A DNA stretch of 6,248 nucleotides. Source: Deltaproteobacteria bacterium (GTDB taxonomy: Bacteria; Desulfobacterota; Binatia; UBA9968). A model generated the notes under the pieces. It had not been told where the DNA came from. It saw only the letters and a program-made list of their open reading frames with translations, and made no database searches. Shown here piece after piece: positions 5,002 through 6,248 of this stretch (within the stretch, counting starts at the first letter, position 1; each line of letters begins with the position of its first letter). The stretch is taken from NCBI GenBank assembly GCA_016184235.1, contig JACPDC010000341.1, forward strand, positions 1-6,248, written 5' to 3'. The position numbers were made by a program, and so were the translations under genes.

Positions 5002-5823
5002 TTACAGGCCGTGACCCGGCGTCAGGAGATAGAAGACCGGCGCCGCCACGATCCGGTACCAGGCAAACGGCGCCAGGCTCCAGCGGCTAAGAATGCGCAG
5101 AAACGTCGATATCGCCAGGAGCGCGACCAGAAACGAAACCACGAAGCCCACGGCAAACTGGGTTGCCTCATGGGCAGTAACGGCAGATCCCATCTGGAAG
5201 ATTTCGAAGCCCGTGGCGGCAAGCATGATCGGGACCGCGATGAGAAAAGAAAACTCAGCGGCTCCCTTCCGATCCAGCCCCAGCAGGAGGCCGCCGATGA
5301 TGGTCGCGCCGGAGCGCGAAACTCCCGGCCACAAGGCCAGGGTCTGAAAGAGGCCGATCCCGAGCGCCTGGGCCAAGGTCAACTCATCCATCGGGCGGGC
5401 GGCGCGCCGGGAGATGACCCGCTCCGCCAGCAGGATGCCGATTCCTCCCGCGGCCAGCGCCAGGCTCACCGCCTCCGGCGTAAACAGGTGGGTTTTGACA
5501 AAGCGATGGCCGAAGTAGCCCGCGACCAGGCCGGGAAGACTGGCCAAAGCGATGCGCCAGAGACCGGCCCAGCCGCGCAAGGCCGATGACGGGACGAGGC
5601 CATCTTCCCTGTTGGGAACCAATGCCAGAAAGCGGCTGCGGTAGAGCACGAGGACAGAAAGGATAGCCCCGAGCTGAATGGCGACGTCGAAGCTCGCCGC
5701 CTTCTCGCCCACGAAGCCGAGGAGATGGCCTGCCACGATCAAATGCCCGGTCGAAGAAACCGGGACGAACTCCGTGAGGCCCTCGACGACTCCCAGAATG
5801 ATGGCAATGGCCAAGAGGTCCAA
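5002..5823 (-). CDS. uppP: Undecaprenyl-diphosphatase (UppP/BacA)
   Basis: UppP removes a phosphate from undecaprenyl pyrophosphate, regenerating the undecaprenyl-phosphate carrier for peptidoglycan and other envelope polymers. Extra copies classically give bacitracin resistance. The 273-aa length is normal for the family. The two signature regions are intact: EGLTEFVPVSSTGH (14-27), with the E-x3-E pair E14/E18 and the Ser/His residues of the active site, and PGVSRSGATIIGGLLLGL (166-183), with R170 as the conserved phosphate-binding arginine. About eight hydrophobic segments are seen. The start is a TTG at 5823, with GGAG 10 nt upstream. It gives the usual distance of about 13 residues to the first motif. 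The gene lies 44 nt downstream of a DedA-family gene on the same strand with no terminator between, so the two are probably co-transcribed. The 3' end abuts the convergent TVP38-type gene. Confidence 0.97.
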   Translation of the reverse strand: MDLLAIAIILGVVEGLTEFVPVSSTGHLIVAGHLLGFVGEKAASFDVAIQLGAILSVLVLYRSRFLALVPNREDGLVPSSALRGWAGLWRIALASLPGLVAGYFGHRFVKTHLFTPEAVSLALAAGGIGILLAERVISRRAARPMDELTLAQALGIGLFQTLALWPGVSRSGATIIGGLLLGLDRKGAAEFSFLIAVPIMLAATGFEIFQMGSAVTAHEATQFAVGFVVSFLVALLAISTFLRILSRWSLAPFAWYRIVAAPVFYLLTPGHGL

Positions 5824-5867
5824 GCTCTGCTAGCTCCGATCCGGACGGCTTCCCAGCGCCCCTCGGC

Positions 5868-6248
5868 CTATCCCAGGCTGCTGCGGGCCTTTATTTTCTC
5901 GCGCGCGAACTTGGCGATCCCGGGAAGAAGCGAGAGAAAGATTACGACGGCGATCACGACATGGATCTGCTCCTGGATGTTCGGCACCATCCTGCCGAGA
6001 AAGTAGCCGGCGAGAGTCATGCTGGCGACCCAAAAGATGCCGCCGAAGACGTTGTAGGCCAGGAACCGGCCGTACTGCATTTTCCCCACCCCGGCCACCA
6101 CCGGGGCAAAGGTCCTGAGGATGGGGATGAAGCGGGCGATAAACACAGTGAAGCCGCCGTATTGCTCGTAAAACTGCTTGGCCGTCAGCAGATGCTTGCG
6201 ATGAAAAAAAAGCGAGTCCTCGCGCTTAAAGATCATAGGGCCGGTCTT
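5868..6248 (-). CDS. DedA-family membrane protein, C-terminal part (5' end outside the window)
   Basis: The frame runs in from the right edge with KTGP before the first internal Met (codon at 6236-6234), so that Met is not the start. The protein is 5'-truncated, with 126 residues visible. The visible part carries the DedA hallmark: GGFTVFIARFIPILRTFAP (31-49), then VVAGVGKM (50-57), YGRFLAYNVFGGIFW (59-73) and a membrane helix with GYFLGR (81-86). The arginines of ARF and LRT (residues 39 and 45) are six apart, matching the two arginines known to be needed in the E. coli DedA proteins YqjA and YghB. A last membrane helix (about 95-112) and a basic tail end the protein. DedA members have been shown to return undecaprenyl phosphate across the membrane (UptA of Bacillus). 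The uppP gene directly downstream fits that role, but other lipid substrates are possible for this subfamily. Confidence 0.92.
   Translation of the reverse strand, partial: KTGPMIFKREDSLFFHRKHLLTAKQFYEQYGGFTVFIARFIPILRTFAPVVAGVGKMQYGRFLAYNVFGGIFWVASMTLAGYFLGRMVPNIQEQIHVVIAVVIFLSLLPGIAKFAREKIKARSSLG

Noticed and set aside
4388..5014. Plus-strand open frame of 208 codons in another frame of the TVP38-type gene
   Set aside because: The Arg/Gly/Pro/His-rich translation is typical of an off-frame reading. The true frame carries the VTT signature.
5011..5589. Plus-strand open frame of 192 codons opposite uppP
   Set aside because: The very polar Arg/Gln/Gly-rich translation is the usual antisense shadow of a hydrophobic membrane-protein gene.

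Overview
The window looks like a bacterial chromosomal segment of moderate to moderately high GC. Coding is dense, Shine-Dalgarno (SD) signals are clear at several genes, and GTG and TTG starts are in use. No phage, transposon, CRISPR, tRNA or rRNA signal was found. The style of the proteins (ECF sigma factors paired with membrane-anchored zinc-finger anti-sigma factors, a Lys/Glu-rich exported protein, a TVP38-type membrane protein with an FPKD motif) recalls deltaproteobacterial or NC10-like lineages. That placement is an impression from protein style, not a computed result.

Layout, left to right. Bases 1-234 hold the 3' end of a conserved protein of unknown function. Bases 266-1720 carry a first ECF sigma factor followed by its anti-sigma factor. 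The anti-sigma gene very probably starts at a TTG (971) behind a perfect SD sequence. Convergent to it is a small gene for a secreted protein of unknown function (2039-1731, minus strand). Divergent from that is a second ECF sigma/anti-sigma module (2237-3627), whose two genes overlap by 4 nt. A probable terminator and a candidate promoter lie at 3643-3687. A short gene for an exported Lys/Glu-rich protein follows (3793-4041) and ends in a textbook terminator (4077-4115).

The right third concerns membrane lipids. A TVP38/TMEM64-type VTT-domain membrane protein (4272-5000, plus strand) runs head-on into uppP (5823-5002, minus strand), leaving a single base between the stop codons. Upstream of uppP on the same strand, 44 nt away, is the C-terminal half of a DedA-family protein that continues past the window edge (6248-5868). 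DedA proteins are now linked to undecaprenyl-phosphate flipping, and UppP makes undecaprenyl phosphate, so the pair reads as a lipid-carrier recycling unit.

Taken together the locus has an envelope-stress flavour: two membrane-anchored sigma/anti-sigma switches, two small exported proteins and three membrane-lipid proteins. Each sigma module has an ECF-like promoter candidate (GGGAAC, an 18-19 nt spacer, then GTT) next to it, which suggests autoregulation. No such element was found in front of the lipid genes within the window, so a regulatory link between the two halves is not shown. The individual parts are mostly known families. The least explained pieces are the secreted two-cysteine protein, the Lys-rich protein and the paired-switch arrangement.
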